Shown here piece by piece: positions 55,409 to 63,960 of a DNA stretch of 64,000 nt. The first letter of the stretch is position 1. Every line of letters begins with the position of its first letter. Location of the stretch: the NCBI RefSeq assembly GCF_030684215.1, contig NZ_JAUXOV010000065.1:62001-126000 (forward strand), in the 5' to 3' direction. The notes below the pieces were generated by a model. It was given only the letters and a program-made list of their open reading frames with translations, did no database searches and was not told where the DNA came from. The position numbers and the translations under genes are program-made. This stretch comes from Pseudotabrizicola sp. GTDB taxonomy: Bacteria > Pseudomonadota > Alphaproteobacteria > Rhodobacterales > Rhodobacteraceae.

Positions 55409-56404
55409 ATGCGCCCCGGACCCAGAAACCTGATCACCGATGTAGACGGACTGCGTGTCGGCCAGTCGCAAGACTCGGCCCTGCGCTCTGGCGTTACGGT
55501 GCTGACAGCGGACCGCCCCTTTACGGCGGCGGTGCATGTTATGGGCGGTGCGCCCGGAACGCGAGAGACGGATCTTCTGGCACCCGATCGGTTGGTGCAA
55601 CAAGTCGATGCGCTGGTGCTGTCAGGCGGATCTGCCTTTGGCCTCGATGCCTGTTCGGGTGTGGCCGATGCGCTTCGGCTAATGGGGCGCGGCTTTGCGG
55701 TTGGCGATCAGCGGGTGCCGATCGTGCCGGGGGCGATCCTGTTTGACCTGCTGAATGGTGGCGACAAGGCATGGTCCCGCAACCCTTATGCTGCATTGGG
55801 TGCGGCGGCCTTGCACGCCGCTGCCGCAGATTTCGCGCTGGGCACCGCAGGCGCAGGCTACGGTGCCACCACGCAGAACTGGAAAGGTGGCATCGGCTCA
55901 GCCTCTGCCGTGCTGCCCTCGGGCCTTACCGTCGGTGCCTTGGTTGCGGTCAACGCGCTTGGCTCTGCCACAGCCGGTGACAGCCGCCACTTCTGGGCCG
56001 CCCCGTGGGAAGAAGATGACGAATTTGGCGGCCTTGGCCCCGCCCCGCGTCAGCCCCCCCAAGATGCACCCCTGCCGCGCAAACGCACGGGCCTTTCAAC
56101 CACCATCGCCATCGTCGCCACTGATGCCGCGCTGACGCAGGCGCAGGCCCAACGCATGGCCATCGCCGCGCATGATGGTATGGCCCGCGCCCTACTGCCC
56201 TCGCACACTCCGCTTGATGGCGATCTGGTCTTTGCCGCCGCCACCGGTGCGCGTGTGCTGACCGATCCGCTGACCGACAGCTTCCAACTCGGCCACGCTG
56301 CCACCACCTGCCTTGCCCGCGCCATCGCCCGTGCCGTTTACCTTGCCACGCCTCAGCCGGGTGATGTGCAGCCAGTGTGGCGTGGCCACGGTCAAACGCC
56401 TTGA
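55409..56404 (+). CDS. P1 family (S58/DmpA-NylC-like) peptidase
   Basis: 331 residues of the DmpA/P1 N-terminal nucleophile family, whose members cleave themselves and act as aminopeptidases or amide hydrolases (NylC). Blocks are MRPGPRNLITDVDGLRVGQS, VQQVDALVLSGGSAFGLDA, VPIVPGAILFDLLNGG, GTAGAGYGATTQNWKGGIGS and GLSTTIAIVATDAALTQAQA, where the Thr of TTIAIVATD corresponds to the NylC nucleophile. Start ATG 55409 begins exactly at the family N-terminus; ATG 55349 would add 20 residues. Confidence 0.9.
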   Translation: MRPGPRNLITDVDGLRVGQSQDSALRSGVTVLTADRPFTAAVHVMGGAPGTRETDLLAPDRLVQQVDALVLSGGSAFGLDACSGVADALRLMGRGFAVGDQRVPIVPGAILFDLLNGGDKAWSRNPYAALGAAALHAAAADFALGTAGAGYGATTQNWKGGIGSASAVLPSGLTVGALVAVNALGSATAGDSRHFWAAPWEEDDEFGGLGPAPRQPPQDAPLPRKRTGLSTTIAIVATDAALTQAQAQRMAIAAHDGMARALLPSHTPLDGDLVFAAATGARVLTDPLTDSFQLGHAATTCLARAIARAVYLATPQPGDVQPVWRGHGQTP

Positions 56405-56455
56405 TCCACCGCTGATTCTCTGTTCCGCTTGTGGTGCATTTACAATGTAGTTTGG

Positions 56456-57970
56456 ATGATCCGCTTTGCCGCCATCCTGTTTCGATTGAGCGTGATGGCA
56501 TTTTTGTGGACCATTGCGCAAAATCTGTCAGGCATGGCGTTGGCAGAGGGCCGGCATGCCTTGCTTGTCGGAATAGACAGATATGATCGTCTGGATGATC
56601 TGCAAAAGGCGCGAAACGACGCCCGCGCAATGGATCAGGCACTGCGCCGCGCGGGGTTCAGCACCACACTTCTGGAAGATGCCGACCAGATCAGCTTCCT
56701 TCAAGCCGTCGCCGATTTTTCGGCCCGCATCGAACCGGGTGACGAAGCCGTGGTGTACTTTGCCGGCCACGGAGTCGAAATCGACGGCAAGAACTAACGT
56801 TTGCCCGCTAAAACCCCGGCGGCTGATCCGGGTTCACAAATTGTGCTGTCCGCCCGGTCAATCGCGGTTGATGCGCCGGTGGATGCCCTTCTGCGTCTTG
56901 GTGCGCGTCTGAGCCTGTTGATTCTGGATGCGTGGCGGGACAACCAGTTTCCGCATCGGGGTATGCAAAGCATAGGCGGCACGCGCGGTCTGGCTCGGGG
57001 TAAGTGCGACCGAAGGCACCTGTATCCTATACTCCGTCGGGGAGTGGGCAACCGCGCTTGACCGGCTTTCCAATTCTGACATCAACCCGAATTCGGTTTT
57101 CACCCGCGCGCTGTTGCCTTTGATCACCGGGTCGGTCTTGTCTTTGCGCGAGATATCGACACAGGTACGACACGAGGTCCGGGCGATGGCGGCGGCGGTA
57201 AACCATGCCCAGTTTCCGGCAGTTTACGATCAACTGGATGGTGATTTTTTTACCAAGGGTGACGCTGCCCGACCCGGCCGATGCCGATCCTTGCGCTGCC
57301 GCCCGCGCTTCTGGCCCTATGTAGAGACGTCCGGATCAGAGCCCGCCCAGCGCGCCTTTGTTGCGGCGTATCCGGGGTGTCAGGTGCAGCGTGCATTGGC
57401 CGAAGCAAAGCTGGCGAGCATTCGGCCTGTGGTGTCATCAGCCGCAACGCCCCCACCCGCAGACGTCGCCGCCCCACAGGCCCTGACCGAAGACGCGCCG
57501 CGTGACTGCGGTCTGGCCGAGGCCGAGCTTCAAAAGCTGGACCGCGACGACCCGGAAAAGGTCAAGGCCTTTGCCAACCGCTGGGCCGTCTGCGCCGCCA
57601 CTGCGGCCGAAGCAAGGGGCGATGCCCGCGCCTACCTTGGGGTCAGCGCGGCATGGACTGCGGTGGACCGGTCCTCCCGCCTGACGCTGGAAAGCTTTCT
57701 GCTTCTTTACTCCGGCTGCGCCCCACAAAATGCGATGGCCCAAGAGCGGTCAGCGCCTCGCAGGCCGCATAAGCACCGGATGCGGGCGCATGTGTCGGTG
57801 TCAGTCCGACTTGCGGGGCGGTGAACCGGGACTCCAAGGTGTCGGTGCAAAGCTTTCTGATCCGCTTTCCCGAATGCACGCCACAAAGCGCCACCGCGCG
57901 GGTGCGGCTGACCTATCTGACCACCAGTGCCGCTCAGCGCAGCGCTTGCAGAATTTCCAGACTGGCATAG
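56456..57970 (+). pseudogene. Decayed caspase-like (C14/metacaspase-type) gene
   Basis: Pieces of one caspase-family protein lie in order but in several frames. An N-terminal hydrophobic leader and GRHALLVGIDRYDRLDDLQK, then the catalytic His in YFAGHGVEIDG, are in the first frame. A TAA stop at 56795-56797 replaces the expected codon in GKN(Y)RLPAKTP. The cysteine site reads LILDAWRDNQF, Trp for Cys. An extra G near 56997-57000 shifts the frame before SATEGT; further shifts occur around 57270-57305 and 57730-57830. The rest has three imperfect FLxxYPxC-type repeats. At least four lesions plus the lost cysteine rule out activity. Its 3' end runs into the convergent transglycosylase gene. Confidence 0.85.
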
Positions 57971-59172
57971 CCATCCGGCACCCGCCCGTTCGCGCGCTGA
58001 AACGCCTTGACGGCTGCAATGGTGTTCGGCCCGATCCGGCCATCTACGCCCTGTGGGTCAAATCCCGCCGCGCCAAGCCGCTCTTGCAATTCCATTCGCT
58101 CATCAAGGCGGAGCGCGCGCAGCTCGCGCGGCCATGTCGCCTGAATGGCAGGACCGCCGCGCAAACGGTCGGCCAGATGGCCGATGGCAATGACATAGGC
58201 ATCGGCGGTATTATAGCGCTCGATTACCTGAAAGTTGGAAAAGATCAGAAACGCAGCCCCCCGTGCCCCCCCCGGCAACAAGACCGAGGCCAAGCCGTGA
58301 TCCGGCATATCGCCGCCCCCTACCGGGCGCACGCCCATCGCCAGCCAGTCAGCCACTGGCTTTTTCACACGCTCGGTGGTCTGGTCATAGTCGAAACCCT
58401 CTGGCAGCGTGATCTCCAGCCCCCAAAGCGCTCCGGGCGTCCAGCCCCAGTGTTGCAGATAGGCGGCCGCCGAGGCCAGCGCATCGGTCGGGTCATCTGA
58501 CCAGACATCCCGCTTGCCATCGCCGTCAGAGTCTACCGCATGTGCCCACCAGCTTGTCGGCATGAACTGGGTATGCCCCATTGCCCCGGCCCAACTGCCG
58601 CGCATCGCCTGCACTGTCACATCACCGTTCGCGATGATCTTCAGAGCCGCGATCAGTTGTTCCTCGAAAAACGCCGCCCGCCGCGCATCATAGGCCAGCG
58701 TGGCCAGCGCCTCGATCGTGGATATGTCGCCGCGAAAGCTGCCATAGGCTGATTCCAGCCCCCAGATCGCCGCCACCACATGCCGGTCAACGCCATATGC
58801 AGTCTCGATGCTGCGCAGCACGTCGTCGTGACGGGCCAGCGCCCGCTTGCCATTGGCCACCCGGTCCTCGGATACGGCGGTGTCCAGATACTCCCAGATC
58901 GTCTTGGTGAACTCGCTCTGGTTGCGATCACGCTCGACGATTTTGGGGTTGAACCGCGCTTGTGCCAAGGCACGGTCCAGCACGTCGGACGCGATCCCTG
59001 CGTCTTGCGCACGAGGGCGAAACGCCGTCAGCCACTCGGCAAAGCCCTGTTCGGTTCCGATGGGTTTCATCTCGATTCTCTGTGCAGGGGTTTCAGACTC
59101 AGACGTATTGGGCGATTGCGCCGCCAAGGGCTGCGCAAGACAGAGGAGACCGAAAAGGAGGAAAGCCCGCAT
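57934..59172 (-). CDS. MltB-type lytic murein transglycosylase with peptidoglycan-binding domain
   Basis: 412 residues with a signal peptide (MRAFLLFGLLCLAQPLAAQS). The SLT_2 (MltB) catalytic domain spans about 35-330, with FAEWLTAFRPRAQDAGIASD, the catalytic glutamate in AAIWGLESAYGSFRGD, and GSWAGAMGHTQFMPTSWWAH. The C-terminal 60 residues are a PG_binding_1 domain (LQERLGAAGFDPQGVDGRIG). It cuts the glycan strand to anhydromuropeptides in the periplasm. ATG 59172 opens the signal peptide; the frame upstream is ignored. Confidence 0.94.
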   Translation of the reverse strand: MRAFLLFGLLCLAQPLAAQSPNTSESETPAQRIEMKPIGTEQGFAEWLTAFRPRAQDAGIASDVLDRALAQARFNPKIVERDRNQSEFTKTIWEYLDTAVSEDRVANGKRALARHDDVLRSIETAYGVDRHVVAAIWGLESAYGSFRGDISTIEALATLAYDARRAAFFEEQLIAALKIIANGDVTVQAMRGSWAGAMGHTQFMPTSWWAHAVDSDGDGKRDVWSDDPTDALASAAAYLQHWGWTPGALWGLEITLPEGFDYDQTTERVKKPVADWLAMGVRPVGGGDMPDHGLASVLLPGGARGAAFLIFSNFQVIERYNTADAYVIAIGHLADRLRGGPAIQATWPRELRALRLDERMELQERLGAAGFDPQGVDGRIGPNTIAAVKAFQRANGRVPDGYASLEILQALR

Positions 59173-59386
59173 CGTTTGCCTCGTGTTTTGCCCAAAGCTA
59201 TCGCGTAGTGGCGCAAAGGGCAAATCGCGGCTTCTCGCTCCGGCCGTGCTCCGCTCGCGAAGTGCGACCGACTTGGAGCGATAAGCCTTTGCTCTGGCCA
59301 ATCCGCGACGACATATGTCGCAACAGGGGATGATCTTTGCGCGCGTTCCGTCTAGCTGATGTTCACGATACAAGGGACGGCAGGTG

Positions 59387-61405
59387 ATGGGTTATTTTCT
59401 GGGCGTGGACACGGGTGGCACCTATACTGATGCTGTCATCGTGGATGAGGCAGCAACGCGCGTCATCGGCAAGGCCAAAGCACTGACCACCCGCAATGAT
59501 CTGGCCATCGGCATCGGTGGCGCTGTCGATGCCGCTCTTGCGGCGGCGGGTGTTGCGGCCAATGACATCTCGCTCGTTTCGTTGTCCACGACTCTGGCCA
59601 CCAATGCGCTGGTCGAAGGGCAGGGCGGACGCGTGGCGTTGGTCTTCATCGGCTTTGACGAAGGCGATGAGGCCCGTGCCGGATTGGACGAGGCGCTGCG
59701 TGGTGACCCGATCCTGCGCCTGACAGGCGGACATGGACACGCCGGGCAGGAACTTGCAGCGCTGGACCTTGCCGCGCTGGAACAAAGCCTGCGAGACAGC
59801 GGCGATCAGGTGATGGGCTATGCCGTCGCCGCACGCTTTGCCACCCGCAACCCCGCACATGAAATAGCCGCGCGTGATCTGATCCGCCGCATCACCGATC
59901 GGCCAGTGACCTGCAGCCATGAGCTTTCCGCCAACCTCAACGGCCCCAAGCGCGCGTTGACGGCGGTGCTCAATGCCCGGCTGATTGGGATGATCGACCG
60001 TTTGGTCGCGGCCTGTGAGCGGCATCTGGACGCTATCGGCATCAATGCGCCTCTGATGGTGGTGCGTGGTGATGGCGCGTTGATTTCTGCCGCCATGGTG
60101 CGTGAGCGTCCGATTGAAACCATCCTGTCCGGCCCCGCCGCCAGCATCGTGGGCGCGCGCTGGCTGACCGGTGCCAGTGACGCGCTGGTCAGCGACATTG
60201 GCGGCACCACAACTGATGTTGCCCTGCTGCGCGGTGGCTTGCCAGAGATCGACCCGCAAGGCGCGCGGGTGGGCGGGTTTCGCACCATGGTCGAGGCGGT
60301 GGCGATGCGCACCACCGGCCTTGGTGGCGACAGCGAGGTGCATCTGATCACCGAAGGGCTGACGGGCGGCCTCCGCCTAGGCCCACGCCGGCTGGTGCCC
60401 GTTTCCCTGCTTGCCCAAGACCATGGTGCGATGGTCCATGCCGCCCTTGACCGAGCGCTGTCGAGTGATGTTTCTGGAGAACATGATGGCCGTTTCGTCA
60501 TTCCGATGCAAGGTGCACAGGGTGGGCTTACCGCGCGGGAAGCAACCCTTTTGGCGCGCATCACCCAGCCCATGCCACTGTCGCAGGCCCTGACCTCGCG
60601 GCTGGAGGCGGCGGCGCTGGACCGTCTGATCGCGCGCGGGCTGGTGATGATCGCGGGCGTCACGCCGTCGGATGCCAGCCATGCCCTTGGCCGTCTTTAT
60701 GCGTGGGATGCAGCGGCCTCGGAAAAGGCGCTGAAGCTTCTGGGGCGTCGTCGCACCGGCGCGGGAGAACGGTTTGCCGCCGACCCGGTCAAACTGGCGC
60801 AGGCGATCATTGACCAGCTTACCATCCAGACCGCCGATTGCCTGCTGGAAGCTGCCTTTGGAGAAGATCCCGCCTTTGCCGATGACTCCCCCGAAGCTCT
60901 GGCCCGCCATAGCCTCACCCGCGCCGGTCTGCGCGGCCACAGCGGTGTGATTCAGATGACGGTCCGGTTGGGCGTGTCGGTGATCGGTCTTGGTGCTTCG
61001 GCCCCGGCGTATTACGGCGCGGTTGGCGAGCGTTTGGACTGCCAGATGATCCTGCCCGAACATGCCGGTGTCGCCAATGCCATCGGCGCGGTCGTGGGGC
61101 AGGTCAGCCAGCGCGCAACCGGCACAGTCACCAGCCCGTCCGAGGGCCGGTTTGCCGCCCATCTTCCGGGTGGAATTGAGGTTTTCCCTGATTGCGATGC
61201 CGCGCTTGCCGCCCTTCAGGCCTCTTTGACCGATGACGCCACCGCCCGTGCCTTGCGCGCCGGGGCGGTTGATCTGCACCTGACCAGCACGCGCGACATT
61301 CGCGAAGCCGAGGTGGAAGGCCGCCGCATGTTCATCGAAGCTGTCCTGAGCGTCACCGCCTCCGGCCGCCCCCGCGTTGCCCACACGGCCGATGCGCAAA
61401 TCTGA
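59387..61405 (+). CDS. Hydantoinase/oxoprolinase family protein (HyuA-like)
   Basis: 672 residues of the ATP-dependent hydantoinase A/oxoprolinase family. The N-terminal actin-like ATPase motif is FLGVDTGGTYTDAVIVDEAA, followed by STTLATNALVEGQGGRVALV and VMGYAVAARFATRNPAHE. The second phosphate motif is LVSDIGGTTTDVALLRGGLP. The C-terminal half is divergent but contains LSGPAASIVGARWLTGAS. No hyuB partner follows; the next gene is a tRNA. Start ATG 59387 (or GTG 59384) lies after AGGGACGGCAGG. Substrate unknown. Confidence 0.88.
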   Translation: MGYFLGVDTGGTYTDAVIVDEAATRVIGKAKALTTRNDLAIGIGGAVDAALAAAGVAANDISLVSLSTTLATNALVEGQGGRVALVFIGFDEGDEARAGLDEALRGDPILRLTGGHGHAGQELAALDLAALEQSLRDSGDQVMGYAVAARFATRNPAHEIAARDLIRRITDRPVTCSHELSANLNGPKRALTAVLNARLIGMIDRLVAACERHLDAIGINAPLMVVRGDGALISAAMVRERPIETILSGPAASIVGARWLTGASDALVSDIGGTTTDVALLRGGLPEIDPQGARVGGFRTMVEAVAMRTTGLGGDSEVHLITEGLTGGLRLGPRRLVPVSLLAQDHGAMVHAALDRALSSDVSGEHDGRFVIPMQGAQGGLTAREATLLARITQPMPLSQALTSRLEAAALDRLIARGLVMIAGVTPSDASHALGRLYAWDAAASEKALKLLGRRRTGAGERFAADPVKLAQAIIDQLTIQTADCLLEAAFGEDPAFADDSPEALARHSLTRAGLRGHSGVIQMTVRLGVSVIGLGASAPAYYGAVGERLDCQMILPEHAGVANAIGAVVGQVSQRATGTVTSPSEGRFAAHLPGGIEVFPDCDAALAALQASLTDDATARALRAGAVDLHLTSTRDIREAEVEGRRMFIEAVLSVTASGRPRVAHTADAQI

Positions 61406-61416
61406 CGAATAGGACT

Positions 61417-61445
61417 TGACGCGCGGTGGCGGGCACAATACGACC
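61417..61445 (+). promoter_or_regulatory. Sigma-70 promoter of the tRNA-Met gene
   Basis: TTGACG at 61417-61422, a 17-base spacer and TACGAC at 61440-61445, with the tRNA starting 10 bases further on. The spacing is ideal for a housekeeping promoter. Confidence 0.7.
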
Positions 61446-61454
61446 CGCGCCAGT

Positions 61455-61531
61455 GGCTAGGTAGCTCAGCTGGTTAGAGCACGTGACTCATAATCACGGG
61501 GTCGGGGGTTCGAGTCCCCCCCTCGCCACCA
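61455..61531 (+). tRNA. tRNA-Met (anticodon CAT)
   Basis: 77 bases including the encoded CCA. Acceptor GGCTAGG pairs with CCTCGCC apart from one mismatch (position 4-69). The D stem is GCTC/GAGC. The anticodon stem CGTGA/TCACG carries loop CTCATAA, anticodon CAT. The variable loop is GGGTC and the T stem GGGGG/CCCCC with TTCGAGT. The lack of the initiator C1-A72 mismatch and the normal D stem favour elongator tRNA-Met; a tRNA-Ile2 read after lysidine modification cannot be excluded. An integrase gene lies 144 bases downstream. Confidence 0.9.
61508..61531 (+). other. Probable left attachment site at the tRNA 3' end
   Basis: The T arm and acceptor end of the tRNA (GGTTCGAGTCC through CCACCA) are the usual crossover site for tyrosine integrases that follow a tRNA gene in this orientation. 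The matching second copy would lie outside the window, so the boundary is inferred. Confidence 0.4.
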
Positions 61532-61642
61532 CTTCCTTATTTCATGTCATCCCGCACCCTATCGTTAAGCCTTTGGAAACAGAGCGTTGACGGGATTTTC
61601 TGTTTCAACAGCTTCCAAATTGTCCCGCCCAATCCCATGTTC

Positions 61643-61666
61643 AATGATGGGACAAATGATGGGACA
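61643..61666. repeat. 12-bp tandem repeat before the integrase gene
   Basis: Two exact adjacent copies of AATGATGGGACA end 8 bases before the integrase ATG. An inverted half (TGTCCC, 61621-61626) lies 16 bases upstream. They could be integrase arm sites or an autoregulatory operator. Confidence 0.7.
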
Positions 61667-61674
61667 GATTTTCG

Positions 61675-62847
61675 ATGCCAAAGCTGACCGTGCGCAAAAT
61701 CGACTCACTGACGGAACCGGGCATGTTCAGCGATGGTGACGGCCTCTACCTGCGCATTGGACCCACAGGTGGCAAATCATGGATACTGCGCACGGTGGTG
61801 TTCGGGCGTCGTCGTGACTTTGGCTTGGGTGCAGCTTCGCTTGTCAGCCTTGCAGAGGCGCGCGAGGCGGCACGGGCCTTGCGGAAGATGGCACGGGCTG
61901 GGGAAGACCCTGACACTGTGCGCAAGCGTGAGCACCTGACATTTGAAGCGGCGACACTGAGGGTGCACAAGTCCCTGATGCCGACTTGGCGAAACGCCCG
62001 GACGGCGCAAATCTGGCTGGGGTCCATGGAACGGTTTGCCTTCCCCACCTTGGCAAAGCGCCCCATCGCAACAATCGGTCCTGCCGACATTCATAAAGTG
62101 CTTGAACCCATCTGGACCGAAAAGCACGACACCGCGACCCGCGTCAAACAGCGTTTGGCAACCATTTTTGACTGGGCAAAGGGCGCTGGGCACTTCCCCC
62201 ATGAAAACCCGGTCAACGGCCTGAAAAAGGCATTGCCCATGGTCAGGGTGGAGGCCGAGCATATGGCCGCATTGCCTTGGCAGGATTTGCCCGCGTTTAT
62301 GGCCGAATTGGCTGACAGAGAAGGCACTTCGGCACGGGCGCTAGAGTTCATCATTTTCACGGCTTCCCGTTCCGGTGAAGTTCGCGGTGCACGTTGGGCC
62401 GAGATTGAAGACGGTGTCTGGACCGTGCCTGCCGAACGGATGAAATCAGGCAAGCCGCACCGTGTTCCCCTGACCGACGAGGCGTTGGCGGTGTTGGAAG
62501 CTGTGAAGGGCCTTGATGCAGATTTGATCTTTCCGAGCGTGAGCAAGACCAAGTTGGGGGAAAGCCGCCCCATGTCGGACATGGTCTTCAAAGCCTTGAT
62601 GGACCGAATGAAGCGCACGAGCATGACCACCCACGGCTTCCGGTCCACCTTCCGCGACTGGTGCAGCGAAAGCGCCCATGCAGACCGTGAAGTGGCCGAG
62701 GCGGCACTGTCGCACGCGCTGGGCAACCGCGTAGAGCGTGCCTACGCCCGTTCAGACCTGTTCGAACGGCGGCGGCACCTGATGGAGGCTTGGGCGCAGT
62801 ACGCCACCGGGAAGGCCGGAAAAGTGGTCCAGTTGGTGCGGGCGTAA
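61675..62847 (+). CDS. Tyrosine recombinase, P4-type integrase
   Basis: 390 residues. The N-terminal DUF4102-like arm-binding domain has LTVRKIDSLTEPGMFSDGDG followed by LYLRIGPTGGKSW and GLGAASLVSLAEAREAARAL. The SAM-like core-binding domain spans about 95-190. The catalytic domain carries Arg in TASRSGEVRGARW, His-x-x-Arg in THGFRSTFRDW, His in ALSHALGNRVERAYARSDLF and the nucleophile tyrosine in RAYARSD. The enzyme would integrate and excise the element at the adjacent tRNA-Met gene. The ATG at 61675 has only a weak ribosome site. Confidence 0.95.
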   Translation: MPKLTVRKIDSLTEPGMFSDGDGLYLRIGPTGGKSWILRTVVFGRRRDFGLGAASLVSLAEAREAARALRKMARAGEDPDTVRKREHLTFEAATLRVHKSLMPTWRNARTAQIWLGSMERFAFPTLAKRPIATIGPADIHKVLEPIWTEKHDTATRVKQRLATIFDWAKGAGHFPHENPVNGLKKALPMVRVEAEHMAALPWQDLPAFMAELADREGTSARALEFIIFTASRSGEVRGARWAEIEDGVWTVPAERMKSGKPHRVPLTDEALAVLEAVKGLDADLIFPSVSKTKLGESRPMSDMVFKALMDRMKRTSMTTHGFRSTFRDWCSESAHADREVAEAALSHALGNRVERAYARSDLFERRRHLMEAWAQYATGKAGKVVQLVRA

Positions 62848-62852
62848 TTCAA

Positions 62853-63533
62853 GTGAACCCGACTTGGTCCATAGACGAAGCGATAGAAGAAGTGACGGCA
62901 GTCTTTCGACATATCGAAAGGCAACCACGGTATAAGTGGGGTTTGACCGCCGAACGGCTTTTCTGGAAGTTGCACGTTGGGCGTCCGGTGTTTGACAATT
63001 GCCTTCCGTCTGCCGATGGAAAATCTTGGGTCTGGTTGTTTGAAGCAACACCCGAGGGCTGGACAGAGTTGAAGGATTACTCTGTTCGGGATGCGGAAGC
63101 CTATGATTTTTTCTGTGCCGTTTCGGAAAACTGGTTGCGATTTGGGGTGAATATTCCAGCACCTGTCTTGCAGTTTTCGGCAGACATAATAGCCGGAAAG
63201 ATTGAATGCCCCAAAAAAAGAACAAGGCGCTACGATACAGAGAGGAACATTCTGATCACTCGGCTAGTGCACCATGTGAGTGAAAAGACTGGTCTTCACA
63301 AGACGCACAATGCCGAGAAAAGCCAAAACTCTGCGGCGCGTCCAAGCGCCTGTGAAATTGTGGCTAAGGCATCCGAACGGTCTGCATTAGAATATTCTGA
63401 AGCCACCGGAAAAAGACCTTCCTTTCGGCTGAGTTCAAATGACGTCCGCTCTATCGTGGTAAACCGAAGAATTGCGGAGGAGTTCCGCAAGGTCAAATCT
63501 TTGATGGACGGGCATTTATTGAACAACCAATAA
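62853..63533 (+). CDS. Uncharacterised protein of the integrated element
   Basis: 226 residues from GTG 62853 (MNPTWSIDEAIEEVTAVFRH), 5 bases after the integrase stop. No family recognised. It is soluble, with several aromatic blocks: WGLTAERLFWKLHVGRPVFD, WVWLFEATPEGWTELKDY and YDFFCAVSENWLRFG, then a basic segment with KKRTRRYDTERNILITRLVHH and a C-terminal helix. Lower G+C than the chromosomal genes suggests foreign origin. The tight spacing implies co-expression with the integrase. Confidence 0.65.
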   Translation: MNPTWSIDEAIEEVTAVFRHIERQPRYKWGLTAERLFWKLHVGRPVFDNCLPSADGKSWVWLFEATPEGWTELKDYSVRDAEAYDFFCAVSENWLRFGVNIPAPVLQFSADIIAGKIECPKKRTRRYDTERNILITRLVHHVSEKTGLHKTHNAEKSQNSAARPSACEIVAKASERSALEYSEATGKRPSFRLSSNDVRSIVVNRRIAEEFRKVKSLMDGHLLNNQ

Positions 63534-63599
63534 GCGACCTGATCGGAAGTATTGATAGAGACAAGATGTCTGCATCTGAAACGAATCAGGATGCAGAAA

Positions 63600-63863
63600 A
63601 TGTCCAAGAGACAATTGCTTTCGACAACGAAGATTGACGAAGTGCACGCAAGACCCATCGCGCTTGGGGATGAAGCAAAGGCTTTGTTCACAGTGGATGA
63701 AGTTGCGTCTCACTTCAGGTGCGGCGTTTCAACCGTTTGGCGCTGGGCAAAGGAAGGGAAAATCCCGCAACCTATCCGCATCGGCGGCGTGACCCGGTGG
63801 AAGCTGGACGAAATCCAAGCCTGCATTGCGGCGGCAGAAGCCCAGCGCGACACTACACACTGA
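63600..63863 (+). CDS. AlpA-like helix-turn-helix regulator
   Basis: 87 residues from ATG 63600 (upstream frames from 63552 or 63591 are possible). The central winged helix is LFTVDEVASHFRCGVSTVWR followed by WAKEGKIPQPIRIGGVTRWK and LDEIQACIAAAE, the AlpA/excisionase-type DNA-binding fold found in P4-like elements, where such proteins activate or assist excision. Its position two genes from the integrase fits that role. Confidence 0.85.
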   Translation: MSKRQLLSTTKIDEVHARPIALGDEAKALFTVDEVASHFRCGVSTVWRWAKEGKIPQPIRIGGVTRWKLDEIQACIAAAEAQRDTTH

Positions 63864-63960
63864 AAAGCCCCCACCCACATTCGGGCAGGGGCCTTATCTC
63901 TTCGCTTTGCTCCCAAGGGATAACTCTGCCTGTCCGCGTGTTCAAGCATGAGGTCAGAAG

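Noticed and set aside
57730-58500. A plus-strand frame of 256 codons overlapping the pseudogene end and the transglycosylase
   Set aside because: It fuses pseudogene remains to antisense of a well-supported MltB-type gene; no domain is visible.
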